The notes: generated by a model not told the origin, from the letters alone. 64,000 nt of DNA from Pontederia crassipes (GCA_030549335.1 JAUKPH010000022.1:3596001-3660000), one strand, 5' to 3'. Positions 13,301 to 23,901 are shown, counted from the first letter of the stretch. Made by a program: numbers and translations.

Positions 13301-13870
13301 CCCTATCGGGGGTGCTTCGGAGTCACAATATTCCATCTGGTCGGAGTCGAACTTCCATTAGGCCAGTAACCTAACCAGTGATTCCTCACTTTCGCACCAT
13401 AGTGTTTTCACTATCGTACCTGAATGATTGACTAGGGCCCGTCTCAGATTCACTACTACTACTGGATGTTTGATAGAATCTTATTAGTCACACAAGGCCA
13501 GTATGGTGATCAATCTACGTCATTTATTGATACAAAAACAAGATCAAAGGAGCATTGCATTGCAAGCTACCTCTTTGCTAGGAGGGTTTACAGGTTGATC
13601 AGGACTCTTTTTTTATTGATATCCTTACTTTTGTTCTGGTTAATACTACCCATTAGTGGAGCTAGGAGATTCGGTTGTTTAACCTGAGGCAATGAAATTG
13701 TTGCGATGGCCCTTTGATTGTCCCGCGGACTCATTTTCTCTCTCGATTGAAGTTTCAGGATCAGTTGATTATGCCCGGTGTATGTGCCAGTTAAGGTTGA
13801 CAGTGCCTCTGACCACCCCTATCTCTAAAGGGGCTTATGTGACTGGTAAGAAACATACAAAGAATCAAAT
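13301..13870. other. Foreign-looking insert inside the FAR1 relic, possible mitochondrial DNA
   Basis: Between the SWIM-side tail and the zinc knuckle of the FAR1 relic lies about 570 bp of more GC-balanced sequence unlike its neighbours. Its texture, for example CTATCGGGGGTGCTTCGG and GGGCCCGTCTCAGATTC, resembles plant mitochondrial DNA, so a nuclear mitochondrial insert is my first guess. No gene can be named in it, and no target-site duplication was found. Confidence 0.3.
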
Positions 13871-13882
13871 CTACCATTGAGA

Positions 13883-13982
13883 TTTCCATGTCACAAAGTG
13901 GACCTAAGAAAAAAACATGTAGCCATTGTTTGACACAAGGACATTATGTCACTTCATGTCCACTCAAAAAGGCGCAAGTAAA
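13883..13982 (+). pseudogene. C-terminal zinc knuckle of the FAR1-like relic
   Basis: The frame around 13888 reads MSQSGPKKKTCSHCLTQGHY, then VTSCPLKKAQVK. CSHC, then GHY, then C follows the CX2CX4HX4C zinc-knuckle spacing. Some FAR1-related and MULE proteins end with such a knuckle after a basic stretch. Its position downstream of the SWIM finger, on the same strand, suggests it is the tail of the pseudogene separated by the 13301-13870 insert. Confidence 0.55.
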
Positions 13983-14399
13983 GTTATATATACTATATTA
14001 ATATCTTTTATTATGGTTTCCCATATGTAGTTACGTATGTACTCAAAATAGGTTCAACAGCAATGGAGTGCACAAGATGAATTGTTAAACAATACTCAAT
14101 GAACTTCATGAATACATTACAACTTTTGTTGTCCTCTCGTATGTACTTGATATAACTTTATTTCAATAATATTCATCACAATCATGTACAACTTGCATAG
14201 ACATTGAGAATGCTTAAAACTAGATTCTTTCCTTATGCAGTGAACTACATTTTTATGCCTTTGTTGTATATACTATGTAATAACATTATATTTCAATGAT
14301 TATGTAGGTCCATTACTGATCTTTTCCATTCCGCTTGGAGGAACACCAAGGCATCACATTGCCATTGTGACTTAGGATGCTTGTTGTAACTTAAATGAT

Positions 14400-14580
14400 T
14401 AGGATGTTGCAACTTTAAAATCATTGTTCACTGTGATAAATGCTTAGGTGGTTTGTTATTTAACATGGAAGCTACATGTTGTTATTTACTACAATGTTGT
14501 AACTTTAAAACCATTGTCCACTGTGGTAAATGCTTATGCTTGTTATTTAACATGGATGCTACCTATTGTTATTTGCTGCT
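14400..14580. repeat. Two imperfect ~90-bp tandem units
   Basis: ATGTTGCAACTTTAAAATCA with ATTTAACATGGAAGCTAC (14403-14490) recurs as ATGTTGTAACTTTAAAACCA with ATTTAACATGGATGCTAC (14494-14578). Shorter echoes (GCTTAGGATGTTG, AAATGCT) continue to about 14700. Non-coding. The stretch 13990-14400 holds nothing I recognise. Confidence 0.6.
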
Positions 14581-14705
14581 AAATGTGTAGGATGTTAATG
14601 CTAAATGCTTAGGATGTTGTAAATGCTAAATGCTACATGGGTTGTGACATGTTGTTATTTGCTGCTTTAAGTGATATAATGCTTAGGATGTCACTACTAC
14701 TCGTC

Positions 14706-14832
14706 AGTGCAGATTAGTTGGGAGCCTTGTATTTCTTGTGCACAAGGGCATTGGAAAAATCATACGCATAATCTTCTGTATCAAACTTCATTCCCATATA
14801 TAGCTTCGATTGGAGGAAATCTTTTGGACCAA
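14706..14832 (-). pseudogene. FAR1 N-terminal fragment on the opposite strand
   Basis: On the minus strand a short stretch reads MGMKFDTEDYAYDFSNALVH followed by KKYKAPN and a stop. FAR1-family proteins begin their DNA-binding domain with a similar block, in which a Gly-Met-x-Phe motif is followed by acidic residues and a Tyr-x-Phe-Tyr-Asn motif. The piece is about 40 codons and antisense to the FAR1 relic at 12179-13982. It could be part of a second broken copy or of an inverted piece of the same one. Recognition rests on one short motif. Confidence 0.45.
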
Positions 14833-15083
14833 GTCCTTTAGACTAGCATGCTTTGTTCCACCGCCTCACTACCTAGAGAACAAAGAAAAAACAAACTATG
14901 TGAGCAAAAAGTCGATCAGACCAGCATAGAACCAGATTAAAAAAAAGAACACTAAAAAAATATTTTAACAGATCGATCAAGCCGTCTGAGCATAAAAAGG
15001 GCATCTCGTCTTACCTCATCAACATGAAGCAAAGATCAAAACAAAGGAGAGGAGGAGGAGTTCGTACTTTTGCAATGAGCGGG

Positions 15084-15443
15084 AATAATTAACGTTTTGA
15101 ATCCTACTTTAACTGAAAATCTGTTTGGATTCTAAAAAGTAAAAGGAAACCTGTTTGATATGTTCTGTATATTTCCTTATCGTGAGATTGTGAAGGAATT
15201 GATTTATGTCCTTATTACAAGGTAGGTGTCCTATTTTTGGGATTAATATAGAGTCTCAGTTGATCTCTAAGTCCTATCATCTATTAAAGGGAGTGCCTAT
15301 ATAAACTTCCTAGGGGTTCAAAGAGAAATCAATCTGATATTGTAATCCTCTTCTGTTTCTTCCATCTAATAAAACTCTGCATCACTTTAAATTTCTCGAG
15401 TTTTCTCATGGTGCATAATTTCTCTCGTGCAAAAATCCTAACA
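15084..15443 (+). repeat. 5' LTR of the decayed copia element
   Basis: It aligns throughout with 17837-18197: shared blocks include ATTTCCTTATCG, GTGAAGGAATTGATTTAT, CTAGGGGTTCAAAGAGAAAT and the terminal AAATCCTAACA. The pair of CTATATAAACTTCC-type TATA boxes (15297 here, 18050 in the other LTR) and AATAAAACTCTGC (polyadenylation-like, 15368) are retained. A tRNA-Met primer-binding site (TTGGTATTAGAGCG) follows at 15446. Confidence 0.85.
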
Positions 15444-15493
15444 AATTGGTATTAGAGCGAGGCTTCATCAACGATCCTCCCTCAGTCGTAGAG

Positions 15494-16330
15494 ATGACAT
15501 CGCACAATGTCAACATCGAGAAATTCACAGGGTGAAATAGTTTCAGCCTCTGGCAAATCAAGATGCGGGCACTTCTAAAACAACGAGTCTGGGCGCCGCT
15601 CGCAAACGTGCCGAAGAACAAACTGAAGGAGGAAGACTCGAAGGGCAAAGAAAAGGAGTTCGAACCCGCAAATTTGGTGGCACAGGACGAGAAGTCGCTG
15701 ATCGAAACTTGAGAGTCTCTACATGATCAAGTCTCTGACCAACAAGTTATTGTTGAAGCAACGTCTATTCGCCCTCCCATGCAAGAAGGTACCCATCTTA
15801 AAGATCATCTTGATCAGATGAATACTCCATTGATGGAATTAGAAACATATATGTGAAGATTGAGGATGAAGATGCTGCCCTACTTCTGTTGGTGTCTCCT
15901 CCTCTGTCTTACGAAAATTTCATTCAGTCTGTTATCATCGGAAGAGACACAATTAGACTAGAAGAAGTAAGATCGAATCTACATATTCGTGAACGTCGTC
16001 ATATGGCATCTGGAAATTTCTCAAAAACATATGCCGTAGGTTTGGTAACAACCGTAGAGAAGACAAACCCTAAAAAGGATAAGTCGAAGAAGAACGTCAA
16101 TCCGAAGGACATCTGCAATTGCTGCAAAGAACCTGGTCACTAGAAGAAGGACCGCCCCAAGAAGAAGAAGAAGGACACGGTTGTTGCAGTACCTCACTAG
16201 AATAGCGAATCTGAAGACGATTTGGCTCTTATGGTGTTTGATCAGAGATGTTTGGATGAGAGTTGGGTTCTCGACTCTCCGCATAGAGAGCGGTTCTCAA
16301 CTTATTAGAATATTGTTGGCGGAAACATCA
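15494..16330 (+). pseudogene. Copia gag with zinc knuckle, broken
   Basis: An ATG at 15494 starts MTSHNVNIEKFTG, then a stop, then FSLWQIKMRALLKQ. This is the usual copia capsid start, in which a target motif is followed by a Trp-x-x-x-Met-Arg block. A longer readable part is 15853-16143, ending with the zinc knuckle CNCCKEPGH and a stop where more basic residues follow (KKDRPKKKKK). The segment to 16330 (ESWVLDSPHRERFSTY) matches the protease region; the usual catalytic Asp-Ser-Gly/Ala reads DSP. At least five stops interrupt the gene. Confidence 0.75.
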
Positions 16331-16332
16331 TT

Positions 16333-17495
16333 ATGGGTAATGATGCAGCCTGTAAAATAGTTGGAATCGGCTCAATTCAGGTCAGAAGTCATGACAATCG
16401 GATGAGGACATTGACAAAGGTCCGTCATGTTCCACAACTGAAGAAAAATCTAATATCGTTAGGAGTTCTGAACTCCAAAGGATGTCGGATGGATGCTGCA
16501 GAAGATATTCTCATGGTCACCAAAGGTGATGTTGAAGTCATGAGAGGAGTCAGGCAAAAGTCCTTGTACATACTACAAGGTGCAGTAATTTTTGACGTGG
16601 CTGCAGTAGGTAGTTCGTACAAATCAGAATCATAAGCATCCAAGTTGTGGCACATGCGACTTGGACATATAAGTCAGAAAGGGATGAACATCCTCAGAAA
16701 GCGCAATCTTCTAAATGGTCAGAAGATATCTATAATTAGATTTCACAAGCATTGTATTTTTGGCATGCAAAAGCGACATCAATTGAGTAAAGTCGTGCAC
16801 AAGATGAAGGCAACACTCGATTACATCCACGCTGGCTGTTGGGGCCCCTCGTGTTCCATATCTAGGAGGTTCTAGATACTTTCTATCTATGATAGATGTT
16901 TACTCAAGGATGACATGGGTATTCATGATGAAGGACAAGAGCGAGGCATTCGAAGCTTTCAAATAGTGGAAGACTCTGGTGGAGAATGAGACATCGAGAA
17001 AGGTGAAACGCTTTCGTACTGATAATGGCTTGGAGTTCTGTTCATCTGAATTTAATCGATTCTGCAAGGATGAAGGCATTGCCAGACATCACACCGTAAG
17101 AGATACAACATAGCAGAATGGTGTAGTAGAACGCATGAACAGAACTCTTCTGGAGAGGGCACGGTGCATGCTCACTAATTTTGGTCTGAACAAGTCATTA
17201 TGGGCTGAGGCTGTTAGCACAGCATGCTACCTTGTCAATCGGAGTCCTACAACCGCGATCGATCTGAAGACTCCCATTGAGATATGGTCACTCTGCTAAT
17301 TATACTAATATGAAAGTCTTTGGCTGTCCAACATATTATCATGTCAGCGAAGGAAAGCTGAAACCAAAGACTAAAGAAGGAGTCTTTGTTGGATATGGTG
17401 CAGGTGTAAAATGCTTCAAAATCTGGTCTCCTTTAGAGCAAAAGGTTATTCACAGTAGAACTATATCCTTTGATGAGATGTCTATGCTCAAGTAG
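16333..17495 (+). pseudogene. Copia protease tail and integrase, broken
   Basis: Residues such as GNDAACKIVGIGSIQVRSHD and VRHVPQLKKNLISLGVLNSK (16333-16635) are the region between protease and integrase. The integrase zinc domain follows ([16 protein letters not shown] at 16645). In the catalytic core the first Asp appears replaced by Gly ([10 protein letters not shown], near 16830). The second Asp remains (FRTDNGLEF, about 17015), as does the Glu (QNGVVERMNRTLLERAR, about 17110). The C-terminal part reads MKVFGCPTYYHVSEGKLKPK (17307 onward). Frameshifts and stops occur throughout, so no enzyme could be made. Confidence 0.75.
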
Positions 17496-17836
17496 AAATC
17501 AGATGTTGTTGACTCAACAGAGGAGGGTGTCAACAAACAGGTGGAGTTTAGATTCACTCCAATTCAGAATGGGACATAAGAATCTCATCAAGCTGAACAA
17601 TCAGAGTTTGAGGAGCAAGCAGAAGAAGCAATGACAAATCTAGCTGCTGGATGTGCACGCAGACAGGTAGGTCCTCCTAAGCGTTATGGCTTTGAGGACA
17701 TGGTTGCATATGAATTCCAAGTAGTTGAAGAGGTGGAATCCAGATCAAGTTACAAGAATGCTATCGCATGTGCAGAATTAGAACTGGGAGAGAGTGTTAG
17801 ATATCTGATTGTAGGATTTAATTCAAGGTGGAGATT
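17496..17836 (+). pseudogene. Remnant joining integrase tail to the 3' end of the element
   Basis: Readable pieces include QVGPPKRYGFEDMVAYEFQV and SRSSYKNAIACAELE, which in copia elements precede the reverse transcriptase. The sequence then passes almost directly to the polypurine tract (AAGGTGGAGA, 17825-17834) and the 3' LTR, so RT and RNase H were deleted about here (after 17785). Confidence 0.6.
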
Positions 17837-18197
17837 TGTTAATTAATGCCTTGAATTCTACTTTAAATGGAAATTTGTTTGGATCCCAAGAAGTAAAAGG
17901 AAACCTGTTTGACATTTTTTGTATATTTCCTTATCGAGAGATTGTGAAGGAATTGATTTATTTTCTTATTACAAGGTACGTGTCCTATTTTGGGATTAAT
18001 ATAGAGTCCCAATTAGTCTCTAATTCCTATCACCTGTTAAAGGGAGTGTCGATATAAACTCCCTAGGGGTTCAAAGAGAAATCAATCTGATCTTGTAAAT
18101 CCTCTTCTGTTTCTTTCATCTAATAAAACTCTGCGTCGCCTTAAATTTCTTGGGTTTTCTCGTGGTGCATAATTTCTCTCATGCAGAAATCCTAACA
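17837..18197 (+). repeat. 3' LTR of the decayed copia element
   Basis: Begins TGTTAATTAATG right after a polypurine tract and ends CCTAACA. It matches the left LTR over its whole length with scattered substitutions. TATA-like CGATATAAACTCC lies near 18049. Confidence 0.85.
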
Positions 18198-18625
18198 ATA
18201 AATTTGAAAATGGAAAGCATACTCAGGCCAAAATAATAATGAAAGACAATAATCTTTCAGCATTGACAAATTACAAAACACATGCTAAATAACTTAGGTA
18301 CTGGTCCATCTGTATATTAGCATCAACAAGTGTTTTTTTTCATGTTGTCCATTAATACATGTTTCTGCTGTGCGTAATAGTCCCAAACATAAACCTGGAA
18401 GGGTAAAAAGATTAACGAATATCATATGTAAAAAAAACTAAGCTAGAAAATATTGTCTTAGTTGGTCCATGAGTAAATACAAAACTTCGAAGCTCACCTA
18501 TTGTTTCATGCATAAATATTCCACAAAATTATAAACGTCTTTAGGCATGTAGTAAGGAGATATTAGTGCTTCTGGACAAATCCTTGATGAATTTAATGCA
18601 TTACATAAAAAATCATGTTTGTGTT
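18198..18625. other. Unassigned sequence between copia LTR and 148-bp array
   Basis: AT-rich, with no coding or repeat similarity that I recognise. Confidence 0.4.
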
Positions 18626-18846
18626 TTCTTTGGGTATCCTAAGAGATGGTAGACCGTTAGAACTTTAACTCTATTTCAAACCGTAGTTGAACTATTGCAA
18701 TCAATGATAAAGCACTTGAGCATTAGGGTCTTAGAGTAAGGTTTGAAGTTCGAAGTTATAGATATTTATTATAATATTTGGGTATCTTAAGAGGTGGTAG
18801 ATCTTTAGAACTTTAACTCTGTTTCAAATCGTAGTTGAACCGTTAC
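18626..18846. repeat. 148-bp tandem array, left part
   Basis: About 1.5 units of a repeat with landmarks TTTGGGTATCCTAAGAGGTG, TAGAACTTTAACTC, CCGTAGTTGAACCGTTAC and GATAAAGCTCTTGGGG. It stops mid-unit at CCGTTAC, where a transposon pair begins at 18847, and resumes at 28592 with GTAACAATCAATG, so the array was continuous before the insertion. Confidence 0.9.
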
Positions 18847-19257
18847 TGTAACATTCCTCATTAGTGTGTGATATTGTCCACTTTGGGCCTAAATCCGCAC
18901 GATTTTCTCAAAATGCGTCACACCTGATAAAGGACATGTTCTCATTTATATCCAGCATCTCTCCCGTGACTTATACATCTGGGACTAATCCAAAGCATGC
19001 CTTATGCATCCTTCCCCCCCTTAGGGGACTCAACCCACTCGTTGAGTGATCGCACCCCACCATGCACAAAGGTTCACGTGGGATGGCTCTGATACCATAT
19101 GTAACATTCTCCACCAGCATGTGATAATGTCTGCTCTGGGCCTCAGGCCGCACGGTTTTACCAAAATGCGTCACACCTGACAAAGGACATGTTCTCATAT
19201 ATACACAACATCTCTTTCATGACTTATGCATGTGGGACTAATCCAAGGAATGCCTCA
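18847..19257 (-). mobile_element. TRIM element, minus-strand copy of a head-to-head pair
   Basis: A terminal-repeat retrotransposon in miniature: two 157-158-bp LTRs (18847-19003 and 19100-19257) around about 96 bp. Read on the minus strand the LTR runs from TGAGGCATTCC to GGAATGTTACA, and the interior starts with a tRNA-Met primer-binding site (TGGTATCAGAGCC, seen here as its complement at 19085-19097). It carries no protein-coding capacity, as expected for TRIMs. Left flank is GTTAC (18842-18846). The 5 bp to its right (TGCAT) do not match, so this copy has no target duplication of its own. Confidence 0.85.
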
Positions 19258-19474
19258 TGCATGAGGCATGAGGCATGCCTTAGATTAGTCCCACGTGCAT
19301 AAGTCACGGGTGAGATGCTGGGTATGTTGAATCCCATATTTTGATGATAACAAATCAAATTGGACATAAAAGGCACAATCTATGCTCAAGTGATGATATG
19401 CAGGTGTAGAATTGATTTGATCTCAGATGTAGAAGAAATCGCTGCTCGAAACAACAAAAATAAAATTTCAGCAT

Positions 19475-19805
19475 ACGACCGGTCGACCGGCTATATAGAC
19501 CGATCGATTGATATCAAGTGAAAGAAATGTCGAGACTATACCAGTTGATGATCCGGTCGCTACACCAGTCGATCGAACAACACAGGGATGAAATCAGAAA
19601 AAGTCGAGACTATACCGGTCGATGTTCCGGTCGTTGCACCGGTCGATCGAACAGTAAATGACGAATTCCAAAAAATGTCGAGACTATACCGGTCGACGGT
19701 TCGGCCGAAGGACCAGTCGACCGGACAGCTTTGAAAGGCAACAAATATACTGCAACGGTCATATTGACCGATCGACCGGCCCATTAATGCGGTCGACCGG
19801 TCACA
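19475..19805 (+). promoter_or_regulatory. LTR U3 with CCGGTCGACCGG palindromes and three direct repeats
   Basis: Multiple forms of the palindrome ACCGGTCGACCGG (19480, 19785 and partial forms at 19616, 19638 and 19690) combine with three copies of GTCGAGACTATACC (19529, 19603 and 19677). Repeated short boxes upstream of a TATA box are the usual layout of retrotransposon enhancers. The activity is inferred. Confidence 0.5.
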
Positions 19806-19887
19806 GTGTCAGATGAACAATAACGGCTATTTTTTGAGGAGGAAATCATGGAAATTAATCTGGACGAAATTCTCACTTGTACAACAC

Positions 19888-19897
19888 TATAAAAGGA
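19888..19897 (+). promoter_or_regulatory. LTR TATA box
   Basis: CTATAAAAGG downstream of the repeated U3 boxes. The same box sits in the 3' LTR at about 27715-27724. Confidence 0.7.
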
Positions 19898-20385
19898 GTG
19901 CCAAAGCTTGAAGAAAACTTATCCAAGCAAGCAAGATTATTCAAAAGAGCATTTCAAGTTCTTGAGCCCAAATTTGCAAATTCTTCCTTCTTCTCTTCCA
20001 AACTTTGAGTGTGAAATATCTTGTAAAAGAAGAGAGTTAGATGGAATCTTCATTCTCTGATCTAGTGAAGATTGAAAACTCGTTGTAAAAGAGGAGTGCC
20101 TCACCTCTTGAGCGGAGAAGAAGGCGTGTGGTGTAGAAAGAGTTTTTCTCTCCCTACAAGAAAAGAGAAAGATAGTGGATTTCCGACGGTCTCGGGGTCG
20201 AGAAGTTGGAGCGGGTACGTAGGCCAAAGAGTTAGGGCCGAACCTCGTCAACACATCATGTCTCACTTTGTTTGTTCTCTTGTTCTCTTTTTATTGATCA
20301 TTTTTAGTGATTTTCCGAAAGCGAGTTTCCGAAAAAAATTTTAAAACACCAATTCACCCCCCTCTTGGTGCCTTGTGATCCTACA

Positions 20386-20400
20386 ATTGGTATCAGAGCA
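20386..20400 (+). other. Primer-binding site, tRNA-Met type
   Basis: ATTGGTATCAGAGCA follows the LTR end directly. TGGTATCAGAGC complements the 3' end of plant initiator Met tRNA. Confidence 0.85.
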
Positions 20401-20441
20401 GGTTGCTCTTGTTAGTAAGATTTAAAAATTCTTTTAGAGCT

Positions 20442-22083
20442 ATGACATCAAGTGGATTCAGTTTTGCTGAAGGTCAATCGATTAATCATCCTCCGTTTTT
20501 TAATGCATCTAATTTTGCATATTGGAAAATTAGGATGCAAGCATATGCATGATCCATTGATATCGATATGTGGGATATTGTTCAAAATGGTCTTGATCTA
20601 CGTGGAAAAACTTCTTTGGAATATACCGAAGGAGAAAGGTTTTTGATAAAACTTGATTGGAAGGCTAAAAATAATTTTTATTGTGCTTTGGATCCTACGG
20701 AATTTAATCGGGTTTCTAATTGTTCAAATGCTAATGAAATTTGGAAGAAGCTTATTATCCCACATGAAGGAACCGACAAAGTTAAGGAATCTAGATTGAA
20801 CATTCTAAATCACCAATACGATTCTTTCAAAATGATTGAAAATGAATCTATAAATGAAATGCTTGTTCGTTTTAATGATATTGTGAATGGCTTAGCCTCT
20901 TTGGGCGAGCCAAGAACTAACTTTCAGAAGGTAAAAAAGATTCTCAGGTCCCTCTCCTCCAGATGGCATACAAAGAGGACCGTGATTGAAGAGAAGGATT
21001 TGAACAAGTTAGATTTCGACGATCTTATATGTTCACTCTTGACATATGAGATCGGAATCAAGGAGGATGAAGAAGCAAATGCACCAAAGAGAAAAACTCT
21101 GGTATTAAAAGCAAGTAAAGATTAGGAAGACACAAGTGAGGAAGACGAAGATCTTGATGACAAGAAGCTTGCCCTAGATGCAACGAAGCTTGACAAATAT
21201 CTTAAGTTTGCCAAGCAAAAGAAGAGAAATGGCTTCATCAAGAAAAGATCATCATCAAGCAAGAATCAAATAACTTGCTTTGAATGCAAAAATGTTGGAC
21301 ATTATAAAAATGAATGTTCAAATTGGAGCAAAAACGAAAAAGATGGAGAAAATTCAAAAAGGAAGAAAAAAGCTCTTCAAGCAACTTGGGATGAAAGCGA
21401 AGATGAAGAAAATGATTCAAGTGATGATGAAGAAGCTTACATATGTCTAATGGCTAATAGCCACGATGTGTCATCTAACTCATCTAGCTCTAGTGATAGT
21501 GAATCTTTTAATGTGCATAATGAGTTTAGAATTCTTATCAATAAATATGGATGCCTAAAAAAGAAATATAATAATCTAAAAATAGAATTTGAAAATAAGC
21601 AAAAGAAAGATAAAGATTTTAGAGCATGTGAAAAGTGTGTCATATTAAGTGAGGAAAACACTAGTTTAGAATTCTTAATTGAAGAATTGAAAATGAAAAA
21701 TAGTACGCTTAGATCATCATGTGAAAAATGTGCATGCTTGAACAATGAAATCAAGAATCTAAAAGATGAAATTAAAAAAATTTCAAATGGAAGCAAGATG
21801 TTAGATGTCATGCTTAGCGGATCTAGGATGTTTTCAAATAAAAAGGGACTTGGTTTTAACTCTTTTGAAAAGAAAAATGACAAAAGAATTTTATTTGTTA
21901 AAGAATCACGTAGTAATACAAAATCATATATTACTTGTTTTCACTGTGGATATGAAGGACATTATTCATATGATTGCAAAGTTAGAAAAGGAATAAATAA
22001 AGGGATGAAGAAAATTTGGGTCCCGAAAATGATCATTTCTAACCAAGATGGACCCAAGCAAAGTTGGGTACAAAAAATATGAG
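20442..22083 (+). pseudogene. Copia gag (capsid-nucleocapsid), long, with stops
   Basis: One frame of about 545 codons from the ATG at 20442 (MTSSGFSFAEGQSIN) to the stop at 22081, broken by a TGA near 20550 and a TAG at 21123. The capsid region is clear at codons 40-200 (MWDIVQNGLDL, WKKLIIPHEGTDKVKESRLN, NGLASLGEP, LSSRWHTKRTVIEEKDL). Two zinc knuckles follow: CFECKNVGHYKNEC (about 21277) and CFHCGYEGHYSYDC (about 21936). Between them lies an acidic/Ser-rich segment and a coiled-coil-like stretch with CEKC motifs (21550-21790). The long gag with coiled coil fits Sirevirus-type elements. ATG choice rests on homology with the fragment at window start. Confidence 0.85.
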
Positions 22084-23262
22084 ATTCTCAATTTCTTTCT
22101 TGTAGGGAGCCCCAAAGCTTAATGATGGTAAATGGTATTTGGATGGTGGGTGCTCAAGATACATGACCGGCGATGCATCAAATTTTATCACCTTGGAAAA
22201 GAAAAATGGAGGTAAAGTAACTTTTGAAGACAATAGCAAAGGAAGAGTAATAGGCATGGGTAATGTTGGTAAAAATGACAAAGTATACTTGGAAAATGTA
22301 TGGCTAGTTGAAAATCTAAAACATAATCTAATTAGCATAAGTAAATTATGTGATAAAAACTATTTAGTTAAATTTGAAAAAGGCAAATGTTTGATATTAG
22401 ATGAAAATAATGAAGTTTTACATATGGGCTTTAGATACAATATAATGTGTACAAAATTGATTTTGATAACTTGAAAAATGAAAAATGTCCTAGTGCTATA
22501 CATGATGAGATAAACTTATGGCATAGAGGATTAGGACATGCAAACTATAAATTACTAAATAAACTTTCAAATCATGAATTGGTTAGAGGTTTGCCTAAGG
22601 TTAAATTTGAAAAAAATAATGTTTGTGATTCATGCCTTAAAGGAAAACAAACCAAAACCTCATTTAAATTAAAGGGAGTCATTAGTGCACATAGACCTTT
22701 GGAACTTTTGCATCTTGACTTATTTGGACAATTGATGTAGTAAGTTTAGGAGGAAAAAGATATGTTTTTGTGATTGTTGATGATTTCTCTCGTTTCACTT
22801 GGACTATTTTTCTTATTAGTAAAGATGAAATAATTAGCATGTTTTCAAAATTTGCAAAAAGAATTCAAAATGAATTTGAACAAAAGATTTCAAAAATTAG
22901 AAGTGATCATGGAGGAGAATTCGAAAATCATAAATTTGAATTGTTTTGTGAAGAAAATGAAATTACTCATAACTTCTCCACTACTAGGACACCTCAACAA
23001 AATGGAATAGTAGAAATAAAAAAATAGAACTATACAAGAAATGGCTAGAACAATTTTAAATGAAAGTAAATTACCAAAGTATTTTTGGGCCGAGGCAGTA
23101 AATACATCATGCTACGTTCTTAATAGGATTTTACTTAGGCCTCTTGAGAAGAAAACTTGTTTTGAAGTGTTGTACGGAAAAAAACCAAATATTTCTTATT
23201 TTAAAGTTGTTGGTTGCAAATGCTATATTTTGAATATCAAAGACAAACTTGGAAAATTTTGA
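22084..23262 (+). pseudogene. Copia protease and integrase, frameshifted
   Basis: The protease region reads WYLDGGCSRYMTG (about 22136), where the usual catalytic Asp-Ser-Gly is DGG. The pre-integrase zinc domain is LWHRGLGHANYKLL, then CDSCLKGK (22519-22650). A one-base loss near 22727 breaks the frame at DLFG. The catalytic core keeps its first Asp in VDDFSRFTW (second Asp of the triad in IRSDHGGEF, 22905) and Glu in QNGIVEIKK (22999). After MARTILNESKLPKYFWAEAV and the VVGCKCYILNIKD motif the gene stops abruptly at KLGKF (23262), where it is fused to RT. Confidence 0.85.
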
Positions 23263-23901
23263 TGAGACTTTTGCTCCCGTTGTTAGACTTGAGGCAATTC
23301 AAATGCTTTTGATTTTTGCATGTTATAAAGGTTTTAAACTTTTTCAAATGGATATTAAATCGGCCTTCTTGAATGGTTTTATAAATGAGGAAGTTTATGT
23401 TGAACAACCTCAAGGTTTTGAAAACCCAGATTTTCCCCATCATGTTTTTAAGCATTCAAAAGCTCTTTATGGATTGAAACAAGCCCATCGAGCTTGGTAT
23501 GAAAGATTGAGTTCATTTTTAATTGAAAATGATTTTAAAAAAGGGAAGGTAGACACCATATTGTTCCTAAAACATTTTAAAAATTATACTTTAATAGTTC
23601 ACATTTATGTTGATGACATTGTTTATGGTGCTACTAATGAATGTATATGCAAAGAGTTTGAAACTCTTATGCAAAAAGAATTTGAGATGAGTCTTGTAGG
23701 AGAGCTTACCTTCTTTCTAGGTCTACAAGTGAAACAATCCAAGGAAGGGATTTTTCTCAATCAAGAAAAATATAAAAGGGAGTTGCTTAAAAAATTCGGG
23801 ATGAACGACCGCAAGCCAAGCACAATCCCTATGAGCACTACCACAAAACTGGATAAAGATGAAAAAGGCAAGTCCATTGATAAAAAAGGTACAGATGTAT
23901 G
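23249..23901 (+). pseudogene. Copia reverse transcriptase, N-terminus deleted
   Basis: Reads DETFAPVVRLEAIQMLL, MDIKSAFLNGFINEEVYVEQ, ALYGLKQAHRAWYERL and the catalytic YVDDIVYGAT (23607-23636), so fingers and palm are mostly present. The region that normally lies between the integrase tail and DETFAPV (several hundred bases, including the start of the RT domain) is missing, with TTTTGAT at the joint. The polymerase would lack its amino end and is out of frame with integrase. Confidence 0.9.

Larger units (their letters stand above)
15084..18197 (+). mobile_element. Old Ty1/copia element lacking RT and RNase H
   Basis: Two direct LTRs of about 360 bp flank only 2.4 kb of internal DNA holding gag, a protease trace and integrase, but no reverse transcriptase. 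Complete copia elements of this sort (Tork-like by gag and integrase wording) have about 4 kb internally. Stops and frameshifts are frequent and the LTRs differ by many substitutions, so the element is old. The first bases of the left LTR have decayed; a possible target-site remnant ATAA flanks both ends but is too short to trust. Confidence 0.85.
19325..20385 (+). repeat. 5' LTR of the SIRE-like copia element
   Basis: 1061 bp, from TGTTGAATCCC to GATCCTACA. The upstream part holds three repeats of GTCGAGACTATACCRGT about 75-100 bp apart and several CCGGTCGACCGG palindromes. The TATA box is CTATAAAAGG at 19888-19897. The 3' LTR lacks a stretch around GATCGAACAGTAAATG and carries small insertions, so the two are diverged but clearly a pair. 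Confidence 0.95.

Noticed and set aside
18847..19257. Fold-back DNA transposon instead of TRIM
   Set aside because: Direct LTRs, tRNA-Met primer site and interior match TRIM structure; the inverted arrangement is explained by the second copy.
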